In this document: positions 38,346-48,621 of the stretch, piece by piece
How the letters are laid out: each line of letters opens with the position of its first letter
Position numbering within the stretch: position 1 is the first letter of the stretch
Assembly (NCBI RefSeq): GCF_002368075.1
Contig: NZ_AP018314.1
Location: forward strand, 996,362-1,060,361
Reading direction: 5' to 3'
Origin: Sphaerospermopsis kisseleviana NIES-73
GTDB lineage: Bacteria > Cyanobacteriota > Cyanobacteriia > Cyanobacteriales > Nostocaceae
Length of the DNA: 64,000 nt
Notes under the pieces: generated by a model
The model's input: only the letters and a program-made list of their open reading frames with translations
What the model was told of the DNA's origin: nothing
Database searches by the model: none
Position numbers and translations under genes: made by a program

Positions 38346-41300
38346 ATGACACATTCATTTCTCCAACGCTTACATAGTCCAGAACTTCCTGTCATCGTCT
38401 TTGATGGTGCAATGGGAACTAACCTGCAAACCCAAAACCTCACTGCTGAGGACTTCGGCGGCGCACAGTATGAAGGTTGTAATGAATACTTGGTACATAC
38501 TAAACCGGAAGCAGTGGCTAAAGTTCATCGTGACTTCCTCGCTGCGGGTGCAGATGTGATTGAAACTGATACCTTTGGTGGTACTTCTATTGTTTTAGCA
38601 GAATACGATCTAGCAGACCAAGCCTATTATCTCAGTAAGAAAGCCGCAGAACTAGCTAAAAGTGTGGCTGCGGAATTTTCTACCCCGGAAAAACCCCGCT
38701 TTGTTGCAGGTTCAATGGGTCCGACTACCAAACTTCCCACTTTGGGACATATTGATTTTGATACCATGAAAGCTGCTTTTGCCGAACAAGCAGAGGCTTT
38801 GCTTGATGGTGGTGTGGATTTATTCATCGTTGAAACTTGCCAAGATGTTCTGCAAATTAAAGCCGCATTAAACGGAGTTGAGGAAATTTTTACGAAAAAA
38901 GGCGAAAGAAAGCCATTAATGGTTTCCGTGACAATGGAAAGTATGGGGACAATGTTGGTAGGTACGGAAATTGCTGCCGTTTTAACTATTTTAGAACCAT
39001 ATTCCATTGATATTCTCGGTTTAAACTGCGCCACTGGTCCAGACTTGATGAAACCACACATCAAGTATTTATCAGAACATTCTCCTTTCGTAGTTTCCTG
39101 TATTCCCAATGCCGGTTTACCGGAAAATGTTGGTGGTCAAGCTCATTACAAACTCACACCAATAGAATTACGTATGGCGTTGATGCACTTTGTTGAAGAT
39201 TTGGGTGTCCAAGTGATTGGGGGTTGCTGTGGGACACGACCAGCACACATTCAACAATTAGCGGAAATTGCCAAGGACTTAAAACCAAAGGTTAGACAAC
39301 CAAGTTTAGAACCAGCAGCAGCTTCAATTTATACCACTCAAAACTATGATCAAGATAATTCTTTCTTGATCGTCGGTGAACGTCTTAACGCCAGTGGTTC
39401 TAAAAAATGCCGTGACTTACTGAACGCTGAAGACTGGGATGGTTTGGTGTCTATGGCCAGAAGTCAAGTTAAAGAAGGCGCACACATTTTAGATGTGAAT
39501 GTTGACTATGTGGGACGGGATGGCGTGCGTGATATGCACGAGTTAGTTTCTCGCATTGTTAATAATGTTACTTTACCTTTAATGCTCGATTCCACCGAAT
39601 GGGAAAAAATGGAAGCGGGGTTAAAAGTTGCCGGAGGTAAGTGTTTACTCAATTCTACCAACTATGAAGACGGCGAACCCCGATTTTTAAAGGTGTTGGA
39701 ATTAGCGAAACAGTATGGTGCTGGTGTCGTCATTGGTACAATTGACGAAGATGGCATGGCAAGAACCGCAGATAAAAAGTTTCAAATTGCCCAACGTGCT
39801 TACCGTCAAGCTGTAGAGTATGGTATTCCAGCGACAGAGATATTTTTTGATACTTTAGCTTTACCGATTTCTACAGGGATTGAAGAAGACCGGGAAAACG
39901 GAAAAGCCACTATAGAGTCAATTCGCCGCATTCGTCAAGAATTACCTGGGTGTCATGTAATTTTGGGTGTATCTAATATATCCTTTGGCTTAAATCCAGC
40001 AGCGCGTATGGTGTTGAACTCAATGTTTTTACACGAAGCGATGAATGCGGGAATGGATGCAGCAATTGTTAGCGCGAGTAAAATTTTACCCCTAGCGAAA
40101 ATTGAACCCCAACATCAAGAAGTTTGTCGGCAATTAATATATGATGAACGCAAATTTGATGGTGATGTTTGCGTTTATGATCCTTTGGGAGAATTGACAA
40201 CAATTTTTGCAGGAGTCAAAACCAAACGTAATACAGGCGTTGATGAAAGTCTACCAATTGAAGAACGTTTAAAACGTCATATTATTGACGGTGAAAGAAT
40301 TGGTTTAGAAAAACAATTAGCTACAGCTTTAGAACAATATCCACCTTTGGAAATCATCAATACTTTTCTCTTAGATGGAATGAAAGTGGTAGGGGAATTG
40401 TTCGGTTCTGGACAAATGCAGCTACCTTTTGTATTACAATCAGCAGAAACCATGAAAGCGGCGGTGGCTTATTTAGAACCCTTCATGGAAAAATCGGAAG
40501 CTGGTAATAATGCTAAGGGAACTTTTGTGATTGCCACTGTTAAAGGTGATGTCCATGATATTGGTAAAAACTTGGTTGATATCATCTTATCTAACAATGG
40601 TTATAAGGTGATTAATTTAGGGATTAAACAACCAGTTGAAAACATCATTCAGGCTTATCAAGAACATAAACCTGATTGTATTGCCATGAGTGGTTTGTTA
40701 GTCAAATCCACCGCTTTCATGAAGGAGAATTTGCAGGTTTTCAATGAAAAGGGAATTACTGTTCCTGTAATTTTAGGTGGTGCGGCGTTAACTCCTAAGT
40801 TCGTGAATGAAGATTGCCAAAATACTTACAAAGGTAAAGTTGTTTATGGCAAGGATGCTTTTTCTGATTTGACTTTTATGGATAAGTTAATGCCAGCAAA
40901 AGCTGCCGGAAATTGGGATGATTTAAAAGGGTTTTTGGATGAGGTAGGAACTGAAGAATCTACCCATGAAGTTAAAGAAAAAGTTGCAAAATCTGTAAAA
41001 GCACCTGCTGAACCAAGGGAGATAGATACAAGGCGTTCTGAAGCTGTAGAAATTAACATTGAACGTCCCACTCCTCCTTTTTGGGGAACGCAATTATTAC
41101 AACCTGATGATATTTCTTTAGAGGAATTATTCTGGTATTTAGATTTGCAAGCTTTGGTGGCTGGACAATGGCAATTCCGTAAGCCGAAGGAACAATCTAA
41201 GGAGGAATATCAAGGGTTTTTAAGTGAGAAGGTTTACCCGATTTTAGAAAGTTGGAAAGCGCGAATTATTGAGGAGAAGTTGTTGCATCCTCAAGTGATT

Positions 41301-41867
41301 TATGGGTATTTTCCTTGTCAGTCTGAGGGAAATTCTCTACATATATATGATGTGGAAAATCAATCTCAACAAATTGCCAGTTTTGAGTTTCCCCGTCAAC
41401 GTTCTGGGAGAAGATATTGCATTGCAGATTTCTTTGCACCGAAGGAGTCGGGAATAATTGATGTTTTCCCCATGCAAGCGGTGACTGTGGGGGAAGTTGC
41501 TACGGAGTTTGCACAAAAGTTATTTGCTGATAATCAATACACTGATTATCTGTATTTTCATGGAATGGCGGTGCAGGTTGCGGAAGCTTTGGCGGAATGG
41601 ACTCACGCGAAAATCCGCCGTGAGTTGGGTTTTGGTGATGCTGAACCGGATAATATTCGGGATATTTTGGCACAGCGTTATCAAGGTTCTCGGTATAGTT
41701 TCGGTTATCCTGCTTGTCCGAATATTCAGGATCAGTATAAGCAGTTGGAGTTGTTGGGTACTGACAGGATGAAGATGTATATGGATGAAAGTGAACAGTT
41801 ATATCCTGAACAGTCTACGACGGCGATTATTGCTTATCATTCTGTAGCTAAGTATTTCACTGCTTAG
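38346..41867 (+). CDS. metH: Cobalamin-dependent methionine synthase
   Basis: An 1173-aa MetH, which moves a methyl group from methyltetrahydrofolate through cobalamin to homocysteine. Domains in order: homocysteine-binding barrel with the zinc cysteines GGCCGTRP near 291, pterin-binding barrel (about 340-610), cobalamin cap and Rossmann domain with [10 protein letters not shown] near 734 (H ligand) and MSGLLVKST, then the reactivation domain (about 900-1173, with [10 protein letters not shown] for SAM binding). The length is close to the usual 1180-1230. It is a single gene closed by a terminator. No cobalamin riboswitch fits in the 98-bp upstream spacer. Confidence 0.97.
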   Translation: MTHSFLQRLHSPELPVIVFDGAMGTNLQTQNLTAEDFGGAQYEGCNEYLVHTKPEAVAKVHRDFLAAGADVIETDTFGGTSIVLAEYDLADQAYYLSKKAAELAKSVAAEFSTPEKPRFVAGSMGPTTKLPTLGHIDFDTMKAAFAEQAEALLDGGVDLFIVETCQDVLQIKAALNGVEEIFTKKGERKPLMVSVTMESMGTMLVGTEIAAVLTILEPYSIDILGLNCATGPDLMKPHIKYLSEHSPFVVSCIPNAGLPENVGGQAHYKLTPIELRMALMHFVEDLGVQVIGGCCGTRPAHIQQLAEIAKDLKPKVRQPSLEPAAASIYTTQNYDQDNSFLIVGERLNASGSKKCRDLLNAEDWDGLVSMARSQVKEGAHILDVNVDYVGRDGVRDMHELVSRIVNNVTLPLMLDSTEWEKMEAGLKVAGGKCLLNSTNYEDGEPRFLKVLELAKQYGAGVVIGTIDEDGMARTADKKFQIAQRAYRQAVEYGIPATEIFFDTLALPISTGIEEDRENGKATIESIRRIRQELPGCHVILGVSNISFGLNPAARMVLNSMFLHEAMNAGMDAAIVSASKILPLAKIEPQHQEVCRQLIYDERKFDGDVCVYDPLGELTTIFAGVKTKRNTGVDESLPIEERLKRHIIDGERIGLEKQLATALEQYPPLEIINTFLLDGMKVVGELFGSGQMQLPFVLQSAETMKAAVAYLEPFMEKSEAGNNAKGTFVIATVKGDVHDIGKNLVDIILSNNGYKVINLGIKQPVENIIQAYQEHKPDCIAMSGLLVKSTAFMKENLQVFNEKGITVPVILGGAALTPKFVNEDCQNTYKGKVVYGKDAFSDLTFMDKLMPAKAAGNWDDLKGFLDEVGTEESTHEVKEKVAKSVKAPAEPREIDTRRSEAVEINIERPTPPFWGTQLLQPDDISLEELFWYLDLQALVAGQWQFRKPKEQSKEEYQGFLSEKVYPILESWKARIIEEKLLHPQVIYGYFPCQSEGNSLHIYDVENQSQQIASFEFPRQRSGRRYCIADFFAPKESGIIDVFPMQAVTVGEVATEFAQKLFADNQYTDYLYFHGMAVQVAEALAEWTHAKIRRELGFGDAEPDNIRDILAQRYQGSRYSFGYPACPNIQDQYKQLELLGTDRMKMYMDESEQLYPEQSTTAIIAYHSVAKYFTA

Positions 41868-41880
41868 TTTTGATATTTTA

Positions 41881-41918
41881 TCCCCCTTCGTTTTTTGATG
41901 GAGGGGGAGTTTATTTTT
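41881..41918 (+). terminator. Rho-independent terminator of metH
   Basis: TCCCCCTTCG and GATGGAGGGGGA form a strong GC stem around TTTTTT, followed by GTTTATTTTTTT, 14 bp beyond the metH stop. Confidence 0.85.
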
Positions 41919-42006
41919 TTGAGTTTCGCGCAAAGACGCAAAGTAAGAAGGATAAGAATAACAATGTGGTAAGTTATTTATATAAGTCAAAACCTATTTT
42001 CCAATA

Positions 42007-42422
42007 ATGTCAGCCAGAGATTTATTTCATGAATCAGTAAGAAATGCACTAGAAAAGGAAGATTGGATTATTACTAATGATCCTTTGGAAATTCAATTTG
42101 AGGAAGTAAAACTGAAAATTGATTTAGGTGCAGAAAGGTTAATAGCAGCAGAAAAAGCGGGTGAAAAGATTGCTGTGGAAATCAAAAGTTTTGCTACTAA
42201 CTCACCAGTGAGTGATTTTCATACAGCATTAGGTCAGTTTCTTAATTATCAAATTGCACTTGAAGAAAAAGAACCTGAACGTTTATTATACTTGGCTGTT
42301 CCTGTAGATGTATACGAAACCTTTTTTCAATCTCGCCTTCGCGTATTGCAGTACAACGTCATCAAGTTAAAATAGTAGTATATGATCCGATTATGGAGGT
42401 AATTGTCAAATGGCAACTTTAG
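42007..42422 (+). pseudogene. xisH: xisH with C-terminal frameshift
   Basis: The frame from ATG 42007 encodes a good XisH (LFHESVRNALEKEDWIITND..., IDLGAERL, VEIKSF) but ends at 42375 in an unrelated tail. The expected ending (VYDPIMEVIVKW) is in another frame and would stop at 42422, overlapping xisI by 13 bp exactly as in the first pair. An indel near 42335-42350, in TCGCCTTCGCGTATTGCAG, explains it. It may be a true mutation or a sequencing error; the nuclease-like core is intact. Confidence 0.8.
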
Positions 42423-42745
42423 AACACTATCGTCAATGTATTCAAACTATTCTTAATAAACATGGTCAATTTAAACCTAACTATGAAGAAATAGATAATG
42501 AATTGATTTTTGATACTTTCCATGATCACTATCAGTTAATGTATGTGGGATGGAATGGTTTAAAAAGGGTTTATTATAGTATTATTCATTTTGATATTAA
42601 AGATGGCAAAATCTGGATTCAGCAAAATATGACTGATGCAGATTTAGCTCAAGAATTGGAGAATATGGGAGTACCAAAAGAGGATATTGTACTGGGTTTA
42701 CAACCACCCTATAAACGCCCTTATACTGGTTATGGGGTGGCGTAA
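42410..42745 (+). CDS. xisI: XisI family protein (second copy)
   Basis: A 111-aa XisI (MATLEHYRQCIQTILNKHGQ...KEDIVLGLQPPYKRPYTGYGVA). It is clearly homologous to the XisI at 27877 but quite divergent, so the two pairs are old paralogues or separate acquisitions. Its reading frame is intact although its xisH partner is frameshifted. Confidence 0.9.
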   Translation: MATLEHYRQCIQTILNKHGQFKPNYEEIDNELIFDTFHDHYQLMYVGWNGLKRVYYSIIHFDIKDGKIWIQQNMTDADLAQELENMGVPKEDIVLGLQPPYKRPYTGYGVA

Positions 42746-42821
42746 TTTGGTTCAAATATATGAAAAATTCTGTAATAATTGGTTAGGTAAAGCGAATACT
42801 TCGTCAATTGCATATTAAAAA

Positions 42822-43169
42822 CTACAATAATTTCTGCAAAAGATTATAAATATCTCCCTTATCACCTTCTTTTCTTAAACCTACACCAACTACTAAAACT
42901 ACGACCTGATCATTTTCTACGTGATAAACTATACGGTAACGTTGACCCACAGCCCTAACACTGCGATAATTAATCAACTGTCCCGTTAAAGGTTTTCCCT
43001 GTTTTTCAGGTTCTATTTTTAATTTATCAATCCGTGAACTCAAAGCTTTCTGGTGACGTTTATCTTTAATATTCCCTAACATCTCCAATGCTAAAGGTGT
43101 TAACTGAATTTCAAATTCAATCTGATCAGATTGTGGTTTATCAAAGTCCGAGTTTAAGTTTTGCATCAT
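42822..43169 (-). CDS. RelE/ParE family toxin
   Basis: A 115-aa RelE-fold mRNA interferase type protein: IEFEIQLTPLALEMLGNIKD, a basic patch (RHQKALSSRIDKLKIEPEKQ), YRSVRAVGQRYRIVYHVEND and the C-terminal VGLRKEGDKGDIYNLL. The first 15 residues overlap the antitoxin end by 29 bp; a later start would remove the overlap, but no better ATG is present before the core. Confidence 0.87.
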   Translation of the reverse strand: MMQNLNSDFDKPQSDQIEFEIQLTPLALEMLGNIKDKRHQKALSSRIDKLKIEPEKQGKPLTGQLINYRSVRAVGQRYRIVYHVENDQVVVLVVGVGLRKEGDKGDIYNLLQKLL

Positions 43170-43404
43170 TCCAACTAATAGTTTCTCCCCTGTCGGCTTG
43201 AGCTATACTTTCTTGTAGTTGCTGGGTAAATTCTTTATCAGATAAAATTGCTAATGTTTCTAGCAAAGATTCATATTGCTCAAAACTAATGGCCGCCATT
43301 ACTGGTTTACCATGTTTGGTGATGATTATTGGTTCTTGTTGTAAATCATCTGGTAAATCTAAAAGTTGCTCTTGTGCTTCTGTAATTGTTAGGTATTTTA
43401 ACAT
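43141..43404 (-). CDS. Phd/YefM family antitoxin
   Basis: An 87-aa antitoxin: LKYLTITEAQEQLLDLPDDL, then IITKHGKPVMAAISFEQYES, the classic Phd/YefM core, and an acidic C-terminal toxin-binding tail. It precedes and overlaps the RelE toxin, the usual order for this class. It would autorepress the pair. Confidence 0.9.
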   Translation of the reverse strand: MLKYLTITEAQEQLLDLPDDLQQEPIIITKHGKPVMAAISFEQYESLLETLAILSDKEFTQQLQESIAQADRGETISWNDAKLKLGL

Positions 43405-43598
43405 ATTTTGGTTGTCAATAATTTCTCTATGTCATTATATCACTAATTCAAGTTAATTTCAAAATATGATTTTTAGGTTATCCACAATCTTGATGTAATT
43501 AATTGGAATTAATATAATATTTTGCTTGTTTACTATTGTATCATGTTTCATAGTTCTTCCCCAATCAACAGTTCAAAAAATATTTAATCGCAATATTC

Positions 43599-44438
43599 AT
43601 GAAAACAGATTCCATCTTTTATCGCATTTTTCAAACCTTACCTCAATCTTTTTTTGAATTGATTAATTTACCCCCTAGTGAAGCAAATGCTTATGATTTT
43701 GCTTCTGTAGAACTCAAACAAACAGCTTTTAGAATTGATGGTGTATTTGTACCTAAAGATAATCAACCAAAAAGAACGATTTATTTTGTAGAGGTGCAAT
43801 TTCAAAGAGATGAGGATTTTTATTCTCGCTTTTTTTCGGAAATCTTTCTTTATTTACATCTCTATGCTTCCACTACACCCTGGCAAGCTGTGGTTTTATT
43901 TGCTAAACGTAGTATAGAACCCACAGAAATAGAACCCTATCGCTATTTATTGGAAAGTCCTTTGGTAACTCGGTTATATTTGGATGAATGGGTAGATGTA
44001 CAAACATCCTTGGGATTAGGTATCATTAAGTTAGTGGTGGAAAAAGAAAAAGCAGTTCCAGCTTTAGCGAGAACTTTATTATCACAAGCAAAATCAGATT
44101 TACCTGATACCCGTCAACAAAGAAATTTGCTAGATTTAATTCAGACAATAGTTTCCTATAAATTACCCCTTCTTAGTCCCCAGGAGTTAGCAAGAATGTT
44201 TACTATGAGTGATTTAAAGAACACCAGATATTATCAAGATGTGCGTTATGAATCAGAATTAAATCTGGTAATGCGTTTACTGGAAAGGCGCGTAGGTGGA
44301 ATTAATCAAGATTTACAGGTAAAAATTAATAAGTTATCTGTGGAAGATTTGGAAAATCTAGGTTTAGCGTTGTTGGATTTTACCAGTGTTAATGATTTGG
44401 TTATTTGGTTAAATAATCAAAATATTGCAGAGGGTTAA
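43599..44438 (+). CDS. DUF2887 / Rpn-type putative nuclease
   Basis: A 279-aa DUF2887 protein. It begins KTDSIFYRIFQTLPQSFFEL and holds TAFRIDGVFVP and IYFVEVQFQRDEDFYSRFF, giving the D...E-x-Q pattern of a PD-(D/E)XK nuclease fold. These genes are numerous in cyanobacteria and are related to Rpn recombination-promoting nucleases. The copy is intact, unlike the Rpn relative at 7118. A perfect hairpin follows it. Confidence 0.87.
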   Translation: MKTDSIFYRIFQTLPQSFFELINLPPSEANAYDFASVELKQTAFRIDGVFVPKDNQPKRTIYFVEVQFQRDEDFYSRFFSEIFLYLHLYASTTPWQAVVLFAKRSIEPTEIEPYRYLLESPLVTRLYLDEWVDVQTSLGLGIIKLVVEKEKAVPALARTLLSQAKSDLPDTRQQRNLLDLIQTIVSYKLPLLSPQELARMFTMSDLKNTRYYQDVRYESELNLVMRLLERRVGGINQDLQVKINKLSVEDLENLGLALLDFTSVNDLVIWLNNQNIAEG

Positions 44439-44447
44439 ATATTAATA

Positions 44448-44469
44448 GTGGGTTACGTTCCTAACCCAC
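44448..44469 (+). terminator. Hairpin after the DUF2887 gene
   Basis: GTGGGTTA and TAACCCAC form a perfect 8-bp stem with a 6-nt loop, 10 bp past the stop. No T-run follows directly, so it may be a repeat that serves as a terminator. Confidence 0.6.
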
Positions 44470-44784
44470 CTGACAACTTTTAATTTAATTGTTTCATCAT
44501 CACAGATTTATTCAGTTTTACCAATAAATTTTCTCTGTTATCCGTGCCTGGAGTGGTTCAATATTCCATATTTTATAATTTGTCGTAATTTAATAACTTT
44601 TGGTTAAACGCTACTAAACACAATATTTTACAAAAAATCACAACAAAACGTAATTTAGTAAATTTTGCAAATAAATATTGGAAATAATTTTCATCTAGCT
44701 TATTGACTTTTATTCCTAAAAGTTTTAAATTGATTTACCAGATTAGTTGAAAGTTATTTGCAAAAATACTGAGAAAATTTACTA
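44470..44784. promoter_or_regulatory. Upstream region of phnD
   Basis: These 315 bp of AT-rich DNA must hold the promoter of the phn genes. I looked for tandem CTTAACC-type Pho boxes and found only a single GGTTAAACG at about 44603, which is not convincing. No gene is visible. Confidence 0.4.
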
Positions 44785-45774
44785 ATGAATAGCAATAAAG
44801 TGGGTGTGACTAAAAAGGGCTTATTAGCTGCTAGTGGGGCATTTGCAGCCCTCGCTGGTTTAGTTAGCACCTTGGGCGGAATGCAAGAAGTTGTAGCTAA
44901 CCCAAATCTCAACCAACAAGCACCACGCTTACTTGCCCAAAGAAGTTCTCAAACTTTAACAATAGTTTTTCCTACTCGAAAGGATGCACCTGATTTGCAA
45001 GAAAAGGCTAACAAGGTAGCCAAATTCTTGTCTAAAGAATTGGGAATGCCTGTAAGAGCGCAGTTAGCTGATGATACAGCCGCCGTGGAAGCTTTACGAG
45101 CAAACCGTGCTGATGTGGCTTTCTTGAGTAGTCGTCCAGCTTTGAAGGCTGAACAATTAGCAAATGCACGCTTGCACTTAGCGGAAGTTCGTGACAATTA
45201 TTCCGGGAGATTTACTTATAACTCCATATTTGTTGTTCCCAAAAATAGCCCTCTGCAAACCAGAAATACTGCTAAAGCAACTCTGGAACAGCTACGGGGT
45301 AAAAGAATGGCGTTTACTTCTCCTACTTCTGGTTCAGGTTTTATGTTCCCTGTGAGTGAGTTGGTGAAAAACGGTTTTGTACCTGATAAAGACCGTATGG
45401 AAGGGTTCTTTGGTCAAATTGCCTACGGCGGTAATTATAGTAAAGCTTTAGAAGCTGTAGTGCGTGGTCAAGCGGATGTGGCAGTAGTATCAGAATATGC
45501 CATGTACCCCCCTTATATTTCCAATGAAGACCGGTCTAAGTTACGTGTGCTGCATAAAATTTCTGGTGTTCCTGCTCACGGAGTTGTTGTTGATGATGAT
45601 ATTCGAGCAGATGTTCGGGAAAAAATCATTAACGCCCTACTCAAGTTAAATAGACCAGAAAATAACGAAATGCTCAAGAGCTTGTATAATTCTACAGAGT
45701 TAGTGAGAGTCGATCATAATCGTCATCTCAAACCTGTCCGCGAAGCCTTGAAAACTTTGGGAATGGAACCATAA
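44785..45774 (+). CDS. phnD: Phosphonate/phosphite ABC transporter substrate-binding protein
   Basis: A 329-aa PhnD-type periplasmic binding protein. Residues 1-40 are a signal sequence (TKKGLLAASGAFAALAGLVS). The mature part has TIVFPTRKDAPDLQEKAN, RADVAFLSSRPAL, RMAFTSPTSGSGFMFPVSEL and QADVAVVSEYAM, the typical ligand-cleft segments. It captures phosphonates, phosphite or a related oxyanion for PhnC/PhnE. Specificity cannot be read from sequence. The next gene, phnC, is 167 bp downstream. Confidence 0.9.
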   Translation: MNSNKVGVTKKGLLAASGAFAALAGLVSTLGGMQEVVANPNLNQQAPRLLAQRSSQTLTIVFPTRKDAPDLQEKANKVAKFLSKELGMPVRAQLADDTAAVEALRANRADVAFLSSRPALKAEQLANARLHLAEVRDNYSGRFTYNSIFVVPKNSPLQTRNTAKATLEQLRGKRMAFTSPTSGSGFMFPVSELVKNGFVPDKDRMEGFFGQIAYGGNYSKALEAVVRGQADVAVVSEYAMYPPYISNEDRSKLRVLHKISGVPAHGVVVDDDIRADVREKIINALLKLNRPENNEMLKSLYNSTELVRVDHNRHLKPVREALKTLGMEP

Positions 45775-45867
45775 TTACAGCAGAAGTCAGGAGTCAGGAG
45801 TAAAACTGGCCTTGTACATAAGGTTCAATTGAGATTCTGTAGCTCATTGATCTGCAATCTGCTGTAA

Positions 45868-45896
45868 TTAGGGGTAAGCATTATGCTAAACCCCTA
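45868..45896. repeat. Palindrome TTAGGGGTAAGC ... GCTAAACCCCTA
   Basis: The third copy of the AGGGGTTTAGC palindrome family, in the phnD-phnC gap. It may attenuate transcription into phnC, allowing more binding protein than ATPase to be made. Confidence 0.65.
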
Positions 45897-45941
45897 TAAA
45901 AATTTCTCCTTATATCCAATTAGCTATTATCAATTACCAGC

Positions 45942-46673
45942 GTGAAACAGATCGAATGTCATAATTTAGAAACGGCTTATTCTACATCTTTAAATCGTCC
46001 TATCCTCAACAATATTAATCTTGAGATTGAACAAGGTGAATTTGTGGTTTTGTTGGGTTTGAATGGTGCAGGCAAGTCTACATTATTGCGATCGCTGGTA
46101 GGTTTAGTACCATTGGAAAAAGGAGAAATTCACATTAGTGGTTTACAAATTACTCTCCAAACATTGCCGAAAATTCGCCGGGAAATTGGGATGTTGTTTC
46201 AAGGTGGTGGTTTAATTCGGCAATTATCAGCTATTGAAAATGTTTTGTGTGGTCGTTTGGGTGTGAGAACAACTAGACAAACTTTATTTGGTTTTCCTCA
46301 ACGCGATCGCCTTTTGGCAAGAGAATTATTAGGACAATTAGGTTTAAGGGAGCAAATGTATCAAAAAACGGGTCAACTGAGCGGTGGACAACAACAAAGA
46401 GTAGCGATCGCTCGTGCTTTAATTCAATCACCACAAATACTTTTAGCTGATGAACCTATCACCGGTTTAGATGTAGTTGCATCCCAACAAGTAATGCAAA
46501 CTTTATCTCACCTCAACACAGATCAAGGCTTAACTATTATCACAGTATTACATGATTTAGGCATAGCCGCAGAATACGCCCACAGAGCTATAGTTTTAGA
46601 TGCGGGTCGTGTAGTTTATGACGGAAAATGTGATAACTTGCAAGAAAAATTTTCTCATGTTATAAGCGTGTAA
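45942..46673 (+). CDS. phnC: Phosphonate ABC transporter ATP-binding protein
   Basis: A 243-aa ABC ATPase: Walker A GLNGAGKS at 39-46, Q-loop LFQGGGLI, signature LSGGQQQRVAIARAL, Walker B ILLADEPITGLD and switch histidine VLHDLG. The start is GTG 45942. It fits PhnC and sits between phnD and phnE in the usual order of this transporter. Confidence 0.92.
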   Translation: MKQIECHNLETAYSTSLNRPILNNINLEIEQGEFVVLLGLNGAGKSTLLRSLVGLVPLEKGEIHISGLQITLQTLPKIRREIGMLFQGGGLIRQLSAIENVLCGRLGVRTTRQTLFGFPQRDRLLARELLGQLGLREQMYQKTGQLSGGQQQRVAIARALIQSPQILLADEPITGLDVVASQQVMQTLSHLNTDQGLTIITVLHDLGIAAEYAHRAIVLDAGRVVYDGKCDNLQEKFSHVISV

Positions 46674-46740
46674 AAATCTAGAGTCACCCCAATAACTTTA
46701 TAATTAATGTTTAATTTTTGCTGATAACATTTTTGTTTTA

Positions 46741-46805
46741 ATCCTGTAAATCCTTAAATCCTGTACTTCGACTTCGCTCAGTAACCAGACATCCTGATTC
46801 TGACA
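46741..46805 (+). repeat. Dispersed repeat copy carrying an internal insert
   Basis: ATCCTGTAAATCC and TTAAATCCTG match the left half of the repeat at 9420, and GACATCCTGATTCTGACAA matches the right half. Between them is TACTTCGACTTCGCTCAGTA plus ACCA, absent from the other copies. It lies in the 201-bp phnC-phnE gap. Confidence 0.8.
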
Positions 46806-46874
46806 AATTGCCCAATCAGCAACTTACATTATTATTGATTTTATTTTTATATTCTCAAATCAAAATTACGAGTC

Positions 46875-47678
46875 ATGAAAAAAATGAAAAAATCCTTTAA
46901 TTCTAAATTTCTTCACCATTACTCTTGGCTAATTAATATAGTGATTGTATTAGTAATGGTAGTAGCTTATATTTGGGCTTTGCAAGGTTTAAAAGTAGAC
47001 TCTGCACTATTAAAAGATAGCTGGCCTTATATTATAGATTTTATTAGTCGCTTATTTCCACCAGATTGGAAAGTGGTAGATATAGCAATTAAAGGATTAA
47101 TTGAAACCGTGCAAATGTCCTTATGGGGAACTTCTCTTGGTGCTATTATTTCCCTACCAATAGCGATCGCCAGTGCTAATAATATCGCTCCCTTATGGTT
47201 ACGTTGGTTAGCAAATTTACTGCAAAATGCCGTTCGTTCTGTTCCCTCAATTATTCTCGGTTTAATATTTGTAGCAGCTACCGGTTTAGGCGCTCCCGCA
47301 GGAACGTTAGCTTTATCCATCTACACTATTGGTTATCTTGCTAAATTTTATCAACAAGCTATTGAAGCTGTAGATGCTCGTTCTTTAGAATCTTTACAGG
47401 TAATTGGTGCATCAAGAATTCAAGTAGTTCAATATGGAATAATACCCCAAGTTTTACCCTTGGGATTAGGCTATACTTTGTGGATGTTTGAGTACAATAT
47501 CCGTGCTGCTTCCGTACTCGGTGTAGTTGGTGCAGGAGGAATAGGTTTTCAGTTAAAAAGTTATATAGATGGTTTTGAATACAACAAAGCTACAACCATG
47601 ATGTTAGTGCTATTGGTAGTAGTAACAGTAATTGATGTTATTAGTAGTAAATTACGGCGTTATTTAGATTCAATGTAA
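46875..47678 (+). CDS. phnE: Phosphonate ABC transporter permease
   Basis: A 267-aa permease with about six membrane segments, including residues 18-38 and the helices within IETVQMSLWGTSLGAIISLP and MMLVLLVVVTVIDVIS. The coupling-loop motif EAVDARSLESLQVIGASRIQ is typical of PhnE. It forms the inner-membrane channel for PhnD/PhnC. Met4 is an alternative start. A gap of 201 bp and a dispersed repeat separate it from phnC. No C-P lyase, phosphonatase or phosphite dehydrogenase gene lies in the window. Confidence 0.92.
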   Translation: MKKMKKSFNSKFLHHYSWLINIVIVLVMVVAYIWALQGLKVDSALLKDSWPYIIDFISRLFPPDWKVVDIAIKGLIETVQMSLWGTSLGAIISLPIAIASANNIAPLWLRWLANLLQNAVRSVPSIILGLIFVAATGLGAPAGTLALSIYTIGYLAKFYQQAIEAVDARSLESLQVIGASRIQVVQYGIIPQVLPLGLGYTLWMFEYNIRAASVLGVVGAGGIGFQLKSYIDGFEYNKATTMMLVLLVVVTVIDVISSKLRRYLDSM

Positions 47679-47873
47679 AAATTCAGGAAATTATGATGTC
47701 AAGCAGTTTATTGTACTCAGTCATGCTACTGCAAAGCTCAATCTATGTTTTGTCTGACTCATGCTTAATCGGTTAGCTCACGTATAGATATCAAATGGGT
47801 TCTATACTGAGATATATCTTTTACTACCTTTCCGACTTTTCAAACACCCTCTTATACCTTTCCTCTTGTATCT

Positions 47874-48621
47874 ATGACTAACTCTCAACCTAATCCTTTG
47901 GAACTTGCTAAACAAGGTGATACTAAATCCATTACCTTTTTGATAAACCGTTCCCTTAAATCACAAGGTATCACAGCAAAAACAATTATTCAAGATAGCT
48001 GTTTAATAGTAATGTTGGAAGCCCAACAAATACCAGAACATAATCTAGCCTTATTAATTTACAAAGGTGTATTAAACTTAGGAATCAAGTCAATTCAAAC
48101 TCTAAAAGTATATGGAAGACAAATAGGAAAAGAAAATCCAGCTTGGAAGCAAGACTTTAATCTTGTAGAAGCAGTTAAAGTAGTATCAAATACAGAAAAT
48201 AATCAAATTAGTAATTCATTCAATTGATAAAGTTGAAAAGGATAATTTAGAATCATCTAAAATAATATCTCCAATACATACTAATGATAATCCACCAATT
48301 AACAGTGCTGAACAAAAAGAAAAAATAAAAGATGTTCCAGATAAAATCTTGCTACAATGTCAAGGGGAAAATGGGTCTATTATCATCAGTGAATATAGGG
48401 TAGTGATCAAGCGAAAAACAGGTTTTTTGAGCCTTTATAAGAAACAAGAAATATCTATTGAATACAAAGATATTTTAGATTTTCAATATGAGCGATCACA
48501 TTTATTAAAGCTTGGTTTTATATATTTTCAAACAGGGAGTTATCCAAACGAAATAAATTTAATGATCGCGATCGCACAGTTACTTGCTATTTTTAGAGTC
48601 GGTTTCTTTTGTATCCTCTAG
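47874..48621 (+). pseudogene. Frameshifted gene with N-terminal cyanobacterial domain and PH-like C-terminal part
   Basis: The first frame (47874-48227) encodes MTNSQPNPLELAKQGDTKSI through VYGRQIGKENPAWKQDFN, a domain found at the N-terminus of various cyanobacterial proteins. A second frame continues through a polar linker to LLQCQGENGSIIISEYRVVI and GFIYFQTGSYPNEI, which looks like a DUF4429/bacterial PH-type domain. One indel near 48200-48225 separates them. The C-terminus after YPNEI looks foreign, so the gene is also truncated, near the end of the convergent gene. Confidence 0.6.

Noticed and set aside
44470..44784. Pho box before phnD
   Set aside because: Only one loose match to the cyanobacterial half-site is present; tandem spaced copies are needed.
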